A DNA stretch of 64,000 nt from Heterohyrax brucei (Eukaryota; Chordata; Mammalia; Hyracoidea; Procaviidae). The notes under the pieces were generated by a model, which had not been told where the DNA came from, did not search any database, and saw only the letters and a list, made by a program, of their open reading frames with translations. Positions within the stretch are counted from its first letter, which is position 1, and every line of letters begins with the position of its first letter. Shown piece by piece: positions 33,795 through 45,180 of this stretch. The stretch is taken from positions 38,862,501 to 38,926,500 of the forward strand of contig CM053164.1 in the NCBI GenBank assembly GCA_028571685.1. Direction: 5' to 3'. Both the position numbers and the translations under genes were made by a program.

Positions 33795-34990
33795 TCTTTT
33801 TAAATATTTTATTGTGCTTTAAGTAAAAGTTTACAATCCAAGTCAGCTTGCCATATAAAATCCCATAACTTCACCGCTATGCAGCTCTATCTGCTGTCCC
33901 CACCCTGTGACAGCACTCTCCTCCTGTCCACTCTTTCCCATATCCATTCAGCAAACTCCTGTTCCCTCCTCTTTACCCTCCCATCTCACCTCTGGACAAG
34001 GACTGCTCTGACAGCTTTATGTATATATTTAAGCCAAGAAATACACTCTTCATCAGCATCACTCTATGTTTTATAGTCCAGTCCAATCTTTGTCTGAAGA
34101 GTTGGCTTCAGTGTTGATTTTAGCTCTGGGCTATGAGAGAGTCGAGTGGCCATGTCCTCAGGGTACCCTCCAGTCTTTTGGACCATCGGGTATGGTCTTT
34201 CAATAGAGTTCTAGTTCTGCATACCCATTTTTCTGATCCATCTGTATATCTACTTTTTGTTCCCACCTGGATGGGCAGCAAGCAGAGTGTGCACTGTCTG
34301 AAGCCTGACCCTGGGGCCTCATCCGGATTCCTTATGATGACTACGCAGCAGTTTTTCTGCCTGCCTATGAGAATCTTTCAGCATGGGGGACTTCAGGGAC
34401 TCTAAGTATTCCCTGTCAAGGCTGTCATTGGTGGTGGCCAGGTGCCATCAGGTTCTTCTGGTATCAAGCTGATGAAGTCCCTGGATCATATGGCCTCTTC
34501 TGTATCCTGGGCTCACATTTTCCTCATGTTTGATGTACTTTATTATCCTCTGCTCCAGGTGAATTGGGACCAATTGATCTACTTAGAGGGCCACCTGTTA
34601 GCCACTCAGCAAGATGGGATGAAGAACGTTTTCTTATATAAACTAGTTATGCCAAATGACCTATATATCCCCTGAAACCGTGTCATTAGACCCCATGTCC
34701 CTGCTATTCTGTCCTTCAAAATCTTGGATTATATTTAAAAAACCTCTCAGCCTTTGGTATATGCCAGTGGTGCTAACCTCCCTTCTACAGCATGCTGTCA
34801 CTCTCGTCACCTAACCCAGTTCCCATCTACTATCTATGAATACCTCTCCTTCCCTCCCTACACCTGTAACCATCAAAGGTTATCTTCTTCTGTGCTTAAA
34901 CTTTTTCCTGAGTCCTTGCAATAGTCGTCTCATACAACACTTTTCCTTTTGTACCTGACTACTTTTACTCAGCGTAATGTGTTCCAGATG
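33795..34990 (-). mobile_element. L1 LINE 3' end
   Basis: TTTAAATATTTTATTGTGC starts the reversed tail. The L1 3' UTR landmarks follow and the sequence ends near CTCAGCGTAATGTG in the ORF2 end. The 5' end is truncated. Confidence 0.88.
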
Positions 34991-35239
34991 GCAGACTAGG
35001 GCTCTTAGATCCCAAGATGTCATGACATATCCTAGACAGGAGGAGTGGAGACTGCCAAAGCCAAGCCAAGTGCCATCGAGTTGGATCCGTGATATAATTT
35101 TGAAGCTGATTCATAAATGACTGAGAGTGAGACACTGATGTCATTTTTCAGAAAGGCTAGAATAGGAGCTGGGTAGACTCAACAGATACCAACTATGACA
35201 CTCATTATGGCTCCATGTGTGACTTTTTAAGATTCTGAC

Positions 35240-36050
35240 TAGACATCAATTCTTTTTTTTTTTTTTAATTATGATTGAATGAAAGTGTACATTCCCATGT
35301 AAATTCTCATGCTCGCCTATATGCAGCTCCCACTGCTCTCCCTGCCTGGTGACAGCACACCCTTATTCTCTGCTCCATACATGTCCTATCCTCCCAAAAG
35401 TCTCCTATCCCCTCCTCTCCACCCACTCCCCGTCCTCCAGCGAAAGGTCAGCAGGATGACATCCTACAGATGCACAGAACCATAAAGTTCCCACAAGATA
35501 TGGTCACTCTGCATCGCCAAGTCCAATCCATTGATGTCTGAAAAGTTGACCTTCATTATGATTTACAGACAGGGGTAGCATCAGGGCCAGGGGCCATGCT
35601 CCTAGGGGAACTCTGAGGCCCCTGGACCATCAATCGTGGTCTTTTAATGGAGATCTCAGGGTGCACCCCTATTTATCCTTGTGCTACCAGTGAGACGCAA
35701 TTTTGTGAGCTCCATCGTGGCTATCACTGATGGTGGCCAGGCACCATCAGGTTCTTCTGGTCACAAGTCAATGTAGAGACCCACTCATGTCGGTCTCTCT
35801 GTATTCTGGGTTCTCTTTCCCTCATGTTGTTTTGGTCCTTGGTGATCATCCATTCCTGCTGAGTTGGGGCCATTTGCTATACCCTCAGATGGAAGCTTGG
35901 CAGCTTTTAAGACCCCAGATGCCACTCACCAATGTGGGGTGAGGAGAGCCCTTGTTAGCAAAGCGCTAGTTGTGTCAATTGGCCTCAATTTCTCCTGAGA
36001 GCATGGTCCTCAGCCCTCCCGCCCCAGCTACTCTTAGACAGCAATTCTTT
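35240..36050 (-). mobile_element. L1 3' UTR insertion with target-site duplication
   Basis: The insert spans about 35256-36034: a 14-T run, then L1 3' UTR, truncated inside the UTR. It is flanked by TAGACATCAATTCTTT (35240-35255) and TAGACAGCAATTCTTT (36035-36050), a 16-bp duplication with one mismatch. That is the footprint of target-primed reverse transcription. Confidence 0.9.
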
Positions 36051-39000
36051 TGTTGCAGGAGAAAGATAAGTTCGGCCCACAGAGCAGAAAACATCTCAAG
36101 CAGTATAGCAGATGAACTCAGGTCCAAAACAGCCGCACACCCGTTCCATTATCAAAACATCCCTTTTACACACTTTCTCAAGAAAGCAAAGAAATTTCCA
36201 TACAGCTTTCTAACTGGCATTAGCAGGTGTACAGATCTTCATACTGCTTTTCTATTGGCACCAACAAACTTACAGAGGCAAGGATAAGCAGTCAGTGTTA
36301 AGTCACCGGGAAGAAATTCCCCTTCACTTAGAAGCAGGGCTTATCTCAAGAAAGGCCGTGAGGGGACGGGAGAAGTGTCCTTGAGCTGGTACAGGGAGAG
36401 AAGCTTCTGGGCTTCTGTGAATCTTAAAGTGGAATCTTCTCAAAAGTTTTCTCCTCTCTCACTTTCAGAGGCAGGAGAGCCAGTGGAGAGGAAATGGGAA
36501 CCAGAGACAACACACGTGTGAGTGGTAAGGTAGAGAGCACAGAGAGAGGACCGGCAGCCGGCGAGGGGGAAGGGCCAGTACAGCATTCAGTGTACGTTTG
36601 TCTGAATGGGGTGTGGGTGCATGGGTGGGGGGGGTGTGGGTGTGGGTGTGGGTGTACGCGCGCGCGCATGTGCGTATGCGTGTGTGTGTGTGTGCGTGTG
36701 TGTGTGTGTGTGCGTGTGTGTTAAAGAGAGAGAGATTGAGGGGAAAGTGCTTACCAAATAGGAGAGGATGCCGACTGATAGGTATCAATTCAAGCAGTCG
36801 CCTGCTAAGTTCTCTAACTGGACAATGTCGTGATGATTTGGTTGCAAGGCAAAGGCTGTGCCCCACATTCCAGCGGCGGCAGTCCTGGAAGTCTGTAAAC
36901 CAGCAGTTAGGTCCAGCCAGGACTGAGGGAGGCAGAGGAAGCCAAACAGCAGCCTCAGTGCCTGAAACCGGCAGGGTACACCGCGAGCAGTCCAGGTGTG
37001 AGGTCCAGCCTGAAAACAGTTTTGATGTGCAAGCCCCTGAGCTATGTCTTACGGCAGTGTGTCTCATATCTGGTTGACCACTGTATTAGGATAATTGGTA
37101 TACTTGTCAAAAAACACAATTTTTAAGCCCTATGCCTGACCTGCCATTCTGGGTGTGGGCAGTAAGAGTCTATACTTTTAGCACCCGTACCCTAAGGTGA
37201 CTCCTGTAACACTGAAGTTTGAGAAACACAGACGTAAGGTGAGTTTAATTCTCCTTTGGCCAGAGGAGGATGAGCCCAGGTTACTGGAGAGGACAACTGT
37301 CTGCAGCTGTGGGATAGAGGACTCGGAGAACAAGAACTTACTTCATTAGCCAAAGCACTCCTCAGCACTGCAGCAGAAATGCCCGTAACAGCTCTGCCAG
37401 TCGAGGGACTCAAAAGAAACCTGCTTCTAGCAGATCCATTTTCCCACTTGTCCTTATTCTGTAATATTCCTTGGACTTGGGCAGATATGGCTCTGGCAGC
37501 ATGCCTGTCGGTTTCCCACTTTTGCTTCTTTGAATATACTCCACATAAACCCTTTCTTTCTGCTTTAGTAAACTTCGTGATGTTTTCACCCCACAAAGGA
37601 ATACAACTCTGCTCTACAAGGTTTTCGGTGGCTAATTTTCCAGAAGTAGATGGACAGGCCTTTCTTCCAAGGTGCCTCTGGGTGGGCTATAGTCTCCAGT
37701 TATTTTCAGTTAACTGAAAACAGTGACTACATCACTCAGGGACCCCAAAGAGAGCTAGTCTCTGGTTAACCAGGTAAGTGATTTGCTTGCTTCTGGTATC
37801 TTATAACAATCCCCATCCCCAAGGCACCCATAGCCCTCACGTGGCTGTGGGCGCCAGAGCCCTTCACTGTAGCACTGCACCCCACTGCCTCCTGGAGGAG
37901 CACTGCATTTCGCTGTCAATTTCCCGGATTCAACAACTTCTGCAAAAGCTCAGGTATGCAACAACAAGCAAGGAAACGCTATCTCATCAGTGGCACACAT
38001 CGACTCAGGTAGGCAGCCATTGAAATTACCTCAAAGACTATGGAGAACCCTAGGGGAATATTCATAATATATTATTAAGTAAAATATTAAGCACAGAAAA
38101 TTTTTACATCATAGTTACAGCTACTTTTATGAAAACAAACCAACATACGAAAAATAAGAGGTAATCTTTGTTCTTTAAAATCTTTTAAAAATGTGCACTA
38201 TTTAAAACTACCTTTTCTTCTCTCATAGGGTGATAAATCATACTCAAGACTGAAGCCTAAAGTAGGAGGACTGTGTATAGCTACTGAGTATTCACTCACC
38301 TTGAGAGGTCAAAAAACGTCCCCAGTGATGGGTACAGTAGATAAGCTGGCTGGCAGCTCTGCACCCAGCTTGCTCTCAGCAACCAGAGCCTGCGCTACTT
38401 GCAGGAACAGCTTGTTAAATGCCTTAATGCAGATGCAAGAGAAGATGAACAACCCTTTAGCAGCTGTTTAAGTAGCAGGCTGGGCAACTTTCTCCTGTCG
38501 GCATGAAAGACATGAAGTTTGAGCTAAGCGTTGTGAATAGCTCAGAATCTGACATCTTATATGGCAATTTCTGTCTGAGCTGTACTTTGCATTCATTAAT
38601 GCCTCACCCCCTGCTGTACTCTCACATGGCAGATTTCCAGTCTCTGCCTGTAAGTCGTTGGAGACAGAAGTCTGTCTGAAAGATACTCAACTTCCCTTCA
38701 CAGGCTGACAGGTGAGGGGAATTGTGATAAGTCTATAAATACCCCCGAGTGGAAACGCCAGGGGCTGGCCACTCCAGGGTAGAACTGCATGCGCAAGCAG
38801 TGCTGACATGCAAGGAAATATAGTCAGAGGAATATTAGCCCGAATGTCAGGCTCTCCTACAGTGAATTCAGTGAGACAGCAAAATCATCTTCCCTTAGGG
38901 GAAGAGAGCATTAGGCGAAAGTGCCAGATTCTGGAGGCGTGAGAGAAATTGAGGGGACCTTGCTGGCAAGAGGAAGCCAAGATGGGACATGCAGGGGGAT

Positions 39001-39715
39001 GCTTGTGTTTGGGAAGAAAGTTAGTACATCAGTGATGTTGGTTAGGTGAGGAGAAGAGGTAGACAGAGATGAAGAAAAGCCTCTCTATCAGAGGAAAACA
39101 ATAGAAGGTGCAGTCTCATTCTGATTCTTTCCTTTGCAGCCTTTGACTCTTCCAGTCCCTTCTAAACCCAAGGACACAAATATTCTATCATTGAGCTTAC
39201 CCTTTCTGTGAGTCTTGAAAACAGTTCTGTAAACTGCTGGTGACTAAACAAGATTCTGACTTACAGATAAAACTTGAAACAGTGATGCACTAAAATGGAG
39301 AGTATGAAATTTTCATAACAGTTTTAATATTTTAAGTTCTATTAAAACTATTTCCTCCATGGCACAGTGTCAACAGTTTGAGTAACTGACAGGAAGTATG
39401 CAACGGGGATAGGCTTTGGCCCTGTTAGTTCAATGTTAAGACATAATGTAGGCATGAATAACTAAAAGAGGGGGGAAAAAGGTAAATTTAATACATAATC
39501 TCTTACATACTCGCTCTAAACACTGTAATGTTTAATTTACATCTACTATTTTATTAAACTATTCACTAAATTACCTCCACTCAAAGATACAGATCATATT
39601 TTATACATTTTTATCTTTAAATTGCATGAAACTTCGTATTTGTTGATTTCAGCTCATAATACCTATACGACAAATTCGTCTTAACATATAATAGTTCCTA
39701 AAGAAAATTGAGCAC
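36051..39715. other. repeat-poor island, function unknown
   Basis: Apart from the GT-rich microsatellite at 36608-36720, I recognise no transposon here. Open frames up to 200 codons exist but encode low-complexity or non-similar products, and the longest overlap the GT repeat. A TATAAATA lies at 38734-38741, with no supporting promoter or exon evidence. It could hold regulatory sequence or missed old repeats. Confidence 0.45.
36608..36720 (+). repeat. (GT)n/(GTGGGT)n/(CG)n compound microsatellite
   Basis: GTGGGT units, then CGCGCGCGCG at 36657-36667, then long GTGTGT/GTGCGT runs. Alternating purine-pyrimidine sequence of this kind can adopt Z-DNA. Confidence 0.95.
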
Positions 39716-40145
39716 AACCTACCAAATTTCATGGGATGCAGCTGATGCGGTTCTTAGAGAGAAATTTGTAGTTGTAAATGCCTACACTAAAGAAAGATAA
39801 GAAATCAATAACCTAACTTTCTGCATTAAAATATTCAAATAAGGAAAGCAAACTAAACCTAAAACAAGCAGAAGAAAGGAAATAATAGCCAAGCCAATAA
39901 TAGAGTGGAAATTAATGAAAGAGAGAATGGAAAACAATAAAGAAAATTAGCAGAACCAAATGTTGGTGGTTTGAAATGATGGACAAAATTTAAACACTTT
40001 TAGCTAGACTGACCAAGAAAAAAACAAAAAATCCTCAAATTACTAAAATTAGAAATGAAAGATAGATGACTACCTACCTTACAGAAATAGGGCAAAAAGG
40101 CTACTATGAACAATAGTATGCTAACAAACTATGTAATTTAGCTAT
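39716..40145 (+). mobile_element. old L1 ORF2 fragment
   Basis: AAGAAATCAATAACCTAAC, GAAGAAAGGAAATAATAGCC and TTTAGCTAGACTGACCAAG follow the L1 ORF2 order between endonuclease and reverse transcriptase. Confidence 0.78.
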
Positions 40146-40165
40146 CTTAGTTATCTAGTGTGAGT

Positions 40166-40376
40166 ATACCATGGATTGAATTGTGTCCCCCAAAACATAT
40201 GTACAAAAATTTGGCTTGCCCGCAATTACCAGTATTGTGTGATTAACCTCCACTTTGTGATTTTCCTATGCTGTCAGTCCTAATCTCTGCCTGTGAGTAA
40301 CAGACAGGATTATATTGGAGAGGATTAGGGTGGGACTATAGAACCCATACTAACGGAGTTTTCCTGGAGGGTGACT
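40166..40376 (+). mobile_element. MaLR-like LTR, 5' piece
   Basis: It begins GATTGAATTGTGTCCCCCAAA and follows the family to GGTGACTTGCA, where another LTR interrupts. A short segment around 40352 is deleted relative to the copy at 1-428. Confidence 0.78.
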
Positions 40377-40911
40377 TGCAACTGAGGGAACTCTGTCCCT
40401 GAAATTCAGGGAGGTCACTGAGAGGACTGTGTTCCTGAAATTCAGGGAGGTCATCTCATCCAAAGATCAGACCTCTGCCATTAGCTGAAAACAGCCTGGC
40501 ATGCATGCCCCACAGGGGTGACCAAAAACAGCCTGGTATGCTCCACCTGGTATAATCACAAAGCCATAAATACCTTTATGCCTGTCTTCCCCACCCTCCT
40601 AATTGATAGCTCGTTTCTCATCAAAATCTTGACCATAAACAAACTTTAGCCCTTCCCCTTCTGATCAACATTTCTTCCTTATTCAGACCATAAGTTCCCT
40701 AACCACAATTTCTTGCTACCTTTCTTTCTTTCCTTACAAAACCATAAACCTCCTCACCCCACACTACCTCACTGAAATTTTAAAACTATAAAAAACCTGC
40801 CCTACTAGGGAGAGGCAGGCTGAGCCACTCTCTTTCTCTTCCCATAAACTTCACTGGACCCTTGGACTGGTGTGTCTCTGCCTCTGTTTCTGGCCACCCT
40901 CTTCCTAACAG
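40377..40911 (+). mobile_element. solo ERV-type LTR inserted in a MaLR-like LTR
   Basis: This block of about 535 bp splits the host LTR. It has a perfect 20-bp direct repeat CCTGAAATTCAGGGAGGTCA at 40398-40417 and 40434-40453, a second pair AAAACAGCCTGG(C/T)ATGC at 40488-40504 and 40525-40541, a TATA box TATAAAAA at 40787-40794, and a CATAAA polyadenylation-like signal near 40845. Duplicated U3 enhancer-like units followed by TATA and poly-A signals are typical of gammaretrovirus-like LTRs. Ends are approximate. Confidence 0.72.
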
Positions 40912-41203
40912 TACTACCTTTTATCCTTTCATCCTGCGAGAGACAAAAGGGAAGGGAAGCAAGCAGAGAGTTGGGAACCTCACACTTTTCAAGAAAGCAG
41001 CACCGGCATTAGAGTGCATCCCTCAGACCTAAGGTTCCGCAAAGACCTTCTTCCTCCAGAGCCAACGGAGGGAAAGCCTACCCCTGGAGTGGACACCCTG
41101 AATTCAGACTTGTATCCTACTGGCCTGTGTAAGAATAAACTTTCTTTGTTAAAGCCACCCACTCATGGAATTTCTGTTAGGGCAGTACCAGATGACTCAG
41201 ACA
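40912..41203 (+). mobile_element. MaLR-like LTR, 3' piece
   Basis: It resumes at ACCTTTTATCC and ends CCAGATGACTCAGACA, with AATAAACTTTCTTTG inside. It continues the piece at 40166-40376. Confidence 0.8.
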
Positions 41204-41481
41204 GGGTATAACAGAAATTCTACAAGTGCTGGCTTTAACAAACAGAAATTATTTTCTCACGGTTTAGGAGACCAGAAGTCCAAATTCAGGGAGCTGGTTC
41301 TAGAGGAAAGCTTTCTGTCTCTGTAGGCTCTGGGTTGTTTCTCAGTTCTTTGGTGGTATTCCTGGGGCTTGGCATCTACTGTTGCACATTTCTACTTGTT
41401 TGCTTCCTTGCTTGATATGCTTTTCTTAAATCTCAAATGAGATTAGTTTAAGACACACCCGACACCAACATGGCCTTATTA
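41204..41481 (-). mobile_element. MaLR-like LTR, inverted copy
   Basis: GTATAACAGAAATTCTACAAG, ACAAACAGAAATTATTTTCTC and the AAGACACACCCGAC end are the reverse complement of the same LTR family. It abuts the plus-strand LTR tail to tail and lacks the family's 5' end. Confidence 0.78.
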
Positions 41482-42242
41482 ACATAACAAAGAATCAGTG
41501 AATTCGGGAAAAATAAGACAACTGAAATTACCCAGTTTAGGGATCAGAAAGAAAAAAAAGAAGGAAAATGAACAGGGTCTGAGGGACCTGTGGATCACCA
41601 TCAAGATTATCAATCTGTGCATTAAAGGAGTATCAGAATGGGCAGGGGGTTGGGGGAAAGAAAAAATATTTGAAGAAATTATGGCCCCAAATTTTCCAAA
41701 TCTGATGAAAGACATGAACATACACATCCATAAAGTTCCATAAATTCCAAGCAGGATGAATTCAAAGAGATCCAAAAAAAAAGTCAAACTGTCAACACCA
41801 AAAGACAAAGATTTTGAAAGAAACAACTACTGTCAAGTCAATTCTGACTCATAGTGACCCTGGAGGACAGAGTAGAACTGCCACATAGAATTTCCAAGGA
41901 CTGCCTGGTGGATTTGAACTGTGGACCTTTGAGTTAGCAGCCATACCTCTTAACCACTATGCCACCAGGGTTTCTTCTTTATACACAAGGCGTCTGCAAT
42001 AAGATTAACAGTTTAGTTCTCAGATAGCGTGGAAGCTAGAAGGCAGTGGGATAACAAATGCGGTCTTGAAAGAAAACAAAGAACTACCAGAGAAAAGTCT
42101 GTTATCCACCAAACTATCCTTCAAGAACGAAGCAGAAATAAAGACAGGTCCAGAAAAACAAAAGCTTAAGGACTTTATTAGCAGGAAACCCATCCTATAA
42201 GAAATTCTAAAGGTATTCCTTTAGGCTAAAGTAAAAAGACAT
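41482..42242 (+). mobile_element. old L1/HAL1 ORF1 region with SINE
   Basis: AAATTTTCCAAATCTGATGAAAG and CATACACATCCATAAAGTTCC match the ENFP-type ORF1 region. After a SINE it continues with AACTATCCTTCAAGAACGAAG and CCTATAAGAAATTCTAAAGG, the ORF1 end. Confidence 0.7.
41823..41972 (-). mobile_element. AfroSINE
   Basis: Complete minus-strand copy: CTGTCAAGTCAATTCTGACTC tail, TTTCCAAGGACTGCC, TTAGCAGCCATACCTCTTAAC, CACCAGGGTTTC. Confidence 0.92.
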
Positions 42243-42243
42243 T

Positions 42244-42652
42244 TGTCTTAGTTACCTAGTTTTGCTATAACAGAAATGCCACAAGTAGATGGCTCTAACA
42301 GATTTGTTTTCCTACAGGTTAGGAAGCTAGAAGTTTGATTTCAGGGCACTGGCTTTAGGGGCAGCCTTTCTATCTCTGTCAGCTCTCCGGGAAAGTCTTT
42401 GTCTCTTTAACTTGGTTTCTTGGTTCCTTGGAGGTCTTCACATGGCTTGGCATTATTCTCTCCAGCACTGCTTGCTAACTTGTTTGTTTAATCTCTTTTA
42501 CATCTCAGAAGAAATCGATTCAAGACATATCCTACACTAATTTGGCCACATTAATGCAACAAAGAAAACCCATCCCCATGTGGGTACATAAGAAGAGGTA
42601 TAAGGGGATATGACTTACAATATATGCTTTGGAGGGACGCAATTCATTCCAT
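42244..42652 (-). mobile_element. MaLR-like LTR, complete
   Basis: TGTCTTAGTTACCTAG start and GGAGGGACGCAATTCATTCC end, the full reverse complement of the family. It is a solo LTR within L1 sequence. Confidence 0.82.
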
Positions 42653-43110
42653 AAAAGATGAGAGGGACAAATTTCTAGAAAGACACAAACTACTGAAACT
42701 CATTCAAGAACAGACTATAGATACCTTTCTGACTTAGAATAGAAATCACTCTTTGAGACCACCTCCCAGTCTAACAGACAAGCACATAAGATAAATAATA
42801 ACACCTAACAGGAACACACTCCTTAGTGTGGGTACAAGAAAACAGAGAAAGTAGGGTGGAAATGGAGAGAGTGCTGACATACTGTGGGGGATGAAACCAA
42901 AGTTGTAGAACACTTTATGTACAAACTACCAAACGGGAAACTTACTTTCTCTACAAAACTTTCATCTAAAGCACCATCAGATAAAATAAAAAAGAAATAG
43001 AACACATGAGCAGACTAATAACAAGAGATTGAATTAGAGAAAAATTCCTACATAATTTATATGGGAATGTACATTTTCATTTAATCACAATAAAAAAATT
43101 TAAAAATTTA
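42653..43110 (+). mobile_element. L1 mosaic: ORF2 scraps around a 3' UTR piece
   Basis: 42660-42720 and 43010-43045 look like L1 ORF2 (TTCTAGAAAGACACAAACTAC, then AATAACAAGAGATTGAAT). Between them, about 42740-42990, is L1 3' UTR ending CATCTAAAGCACCATCAG. A short L1 tail (GGAATGTACATTTTCATTTAATC) follows at 43070-43095. Confidence 0.6.
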
Positions 43111-43159
43111 TTAATTCATGTTAAAAACAAAAAATTTATTGCATTTTAAGATAAAAAAA

Positions 43160-44360
43160 GAAAAAATTTCTTACAAAGGAAAGCCCAGAATTACAGTGAA
43201 TGTCTGTAGATAGACTCAGTGCTTCAATCAAAAGCAGAAAGTGGCAGAATGATTAAAAAATAAAAACACATGATCCACTTATATGCTGTTTACAAGAGAC
43301 ACACTTTTCACTCAAGACACAAACAGATTGAAAAATGAAAGGATGGAAAAAATATTTCATGCAAATCACAACCTCAGGAGAGCAGGTGTAGCAATCCTAT
43401 GTCACACAAAGTAAATTTTAAGGCAAAATGTTAGAAGAGCTAAAGATGAGCATTATACTATAATAAAAGGGTCAATTAGTCAAGAAGACTCAACAAACGT
43501 AACTATGCATGTACCCAATGCCTGGGCATCTAAATATATAAAGCAAACACTGATAGAATTGAAGGGAGAAATGGTCAGAACTGCAGTAACAGTTGAACAC
43601 TTCAATAAGACACTTTCAGTATTAGACTGGATGTCTAACAAGAAGATCAACAAGGAAACAGATGGCTTGAACGACTCCAGAAACCAGCTAGATTTAATAG
43701 ACATACATAGAACACTCCACCCAAAAATCAGCACAATATACATTCCACTTAAGTGCACATGGATTATTCTCTAGGAGAGACCACATGTTAGGTAACAAAG
43801 CAGGCCCTGATAAATTTAAAAAGATTGAAATTATACAAAATATTTTCTCTGATCACAACAGAGTGAAGCTAGACATCAAGAGCTAACAAAACTTGGAAAT
43901 ACACAAACATAGAAATTAAACAACACACTATTAAACTACCAATAGGTCAGATAAGAAATCACAAATTGCCTAGAGTCAAATGAAGGTGAAAGCACAGTAT
44001 ACCAAAACTTATCAAATTTAGTGAAGACAGTACTTACAGGCAAACTTATAGCAATGAATGTCTACAGGAAGAAAGATCTCACATTAACAGCCTAACTTGA
44101 CAACTTCACAATTAGAAAGAGAAAAGCAAACTAGCCTAAATCCACCAGAAGAGAGAAAATAACAAAGATCAGAGCAGAAATAAAGAAAACCGAAAACAGG
44201 AAAACAATAGAGAGAATGAACAGTACCAGAAGCTGGTTCTTTGAAAAAATCAGGAAGACTGACAACATTTTAGCTAGACTGACAAAGAAGTAATGAAAAT
44301 AAAAAATGAAAGAGGAGACATTACAACTAATTCAGTAGAAATTGACAGAATTATAACAGA
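43160..44360 (+). mobile_element. old L1 ORF2, N-terminal part
   Basis: It covers the start of ORF2 through the endonuclease toward the reverse transcriptase: TACAAGAGACACACTTTTCAC, then the open piece at 43505, then TTTAGCTAGACTGACAAAG near 44270. RTE homology begins at about 44362. Confidence 0.82.
43505..43774 (+). pseudogene. L1 ORF2 endonuclease-domain remnant
   Basis: An 89-codon open piece containing WASKYIKQTLIELKGEM, VEHFNKTLSVLDWMSNKKIN and NQLDLIDIHRTLHPK. These align with the L1 apurinic-endonuclease domain, where GDFN is replaced by EHFN. The loss of the catalytic aspartate shows decay. Confidence 0.88.
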
Positions 44361-44361
44361 A

Positions 44362-45042
44362 TGATCAGGAACCTATGGTGCTGAAGGAAGAAGTCAAAGA
44401 TGCTTTGAAGGCACTGGGAAAAAACAAGACTCTAGGAATTGACGGAATAACAACTCATATGTTTCAACAAACGGATACAGCACTGGGAGTGCTCAGTCGT
44501 CTATGCCAAGAAATTTGGAGGACACCAACCTGGCCAACTGTCTGGAAGAGATCCATATATGCACATTCCCAAAAAAGGTGATCCAACCGAATGTGGAAAT
44601 TACTAAACAATATAATTAATACCACATGCCAGTAAGATCTTCTTAAAGATCATCCAAAAGTGACTACAGCAGTATATTGACAGAGAGCTGCCAGAAATTC
44701 AAGTCTGTCTTCAGAAGAGCGCATTGGAACCAGGAATATCATTGCTGATGTCAGATGCATCTTGGCTGAAAGCAGAGAATACCAGGAAGGTGTTTTCCTC
44801 TATTTTATTGACTATGCAAAGGCATTTGACTGCATGGACCATAAAATATTATGGATAAAATTTCAAACAACGGGAATTTCAGAACACTTAGTTGTGCTCT
44901 TAAGAAATCTGTATGTGGATCAAGAGCCAATTGTGCGAACAGAACAAGTGGACTCTGCTTGGTTTAAAATCAGGAGATGCGTGCGTCAGGGTTGTAGCCT
45001 TTCACCATACCTTTTCAGTCTGTGTGCTGAACAAATAATCTG
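44362..45042 (+). mobile_element. RTE LINE fragment (RT domain)
   Basis: The plus-strand RTE starts upstream of the reverse transcriptase (ATGATCAGGAACC) and ends abruptly in the RT domain, so it lacks the normal RTE 3' end. That makes it a broken copy rather than a simple 5' truncation. Confidence 0.85.
44375..45042 (+). pseudogene. RTE reverse transcriptase remnant
   Basis: The two open pieces are 44375-44581 (ALKALGKNKTLGIDGITTHM, WRTPTWPTVWKRS) and 44762-45043. The second keeps motif A FIDYAKAFD with its catalytic aspartate and motif B VRQGCSLSPYLFSLCAEQI. The copy ends before motif C (YADD). Confidence 0.9.
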
Positions 45043-45180
45043 AGAAGGCAACTAGGCAAGGTGGGGGGGAAGGCATCTAGACTGGAAAAGTGTAAAGAAA
45101 ATTTAGGTTTCCATTTGTATTTTAAATATAAACAGATACCTTCTTCCATTATCACAGAGTGAAAGGACCTTGAGAAAAGT

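Noticed and set aside
36465..37077. Long open frames on both strands (200 and 159 codons)
   Set aside because: Both run through the GT microsatellite, where lack of stops is a result of the repeat. The products are His/Thr- or Val/Cys-rich with no domain.
38734..38741. TATAAATA as a gene promoter
   Set aside because: There is no downstream coding exon, CpG island or other promoter support; chance occurrence is likely in AT-rich DNA.
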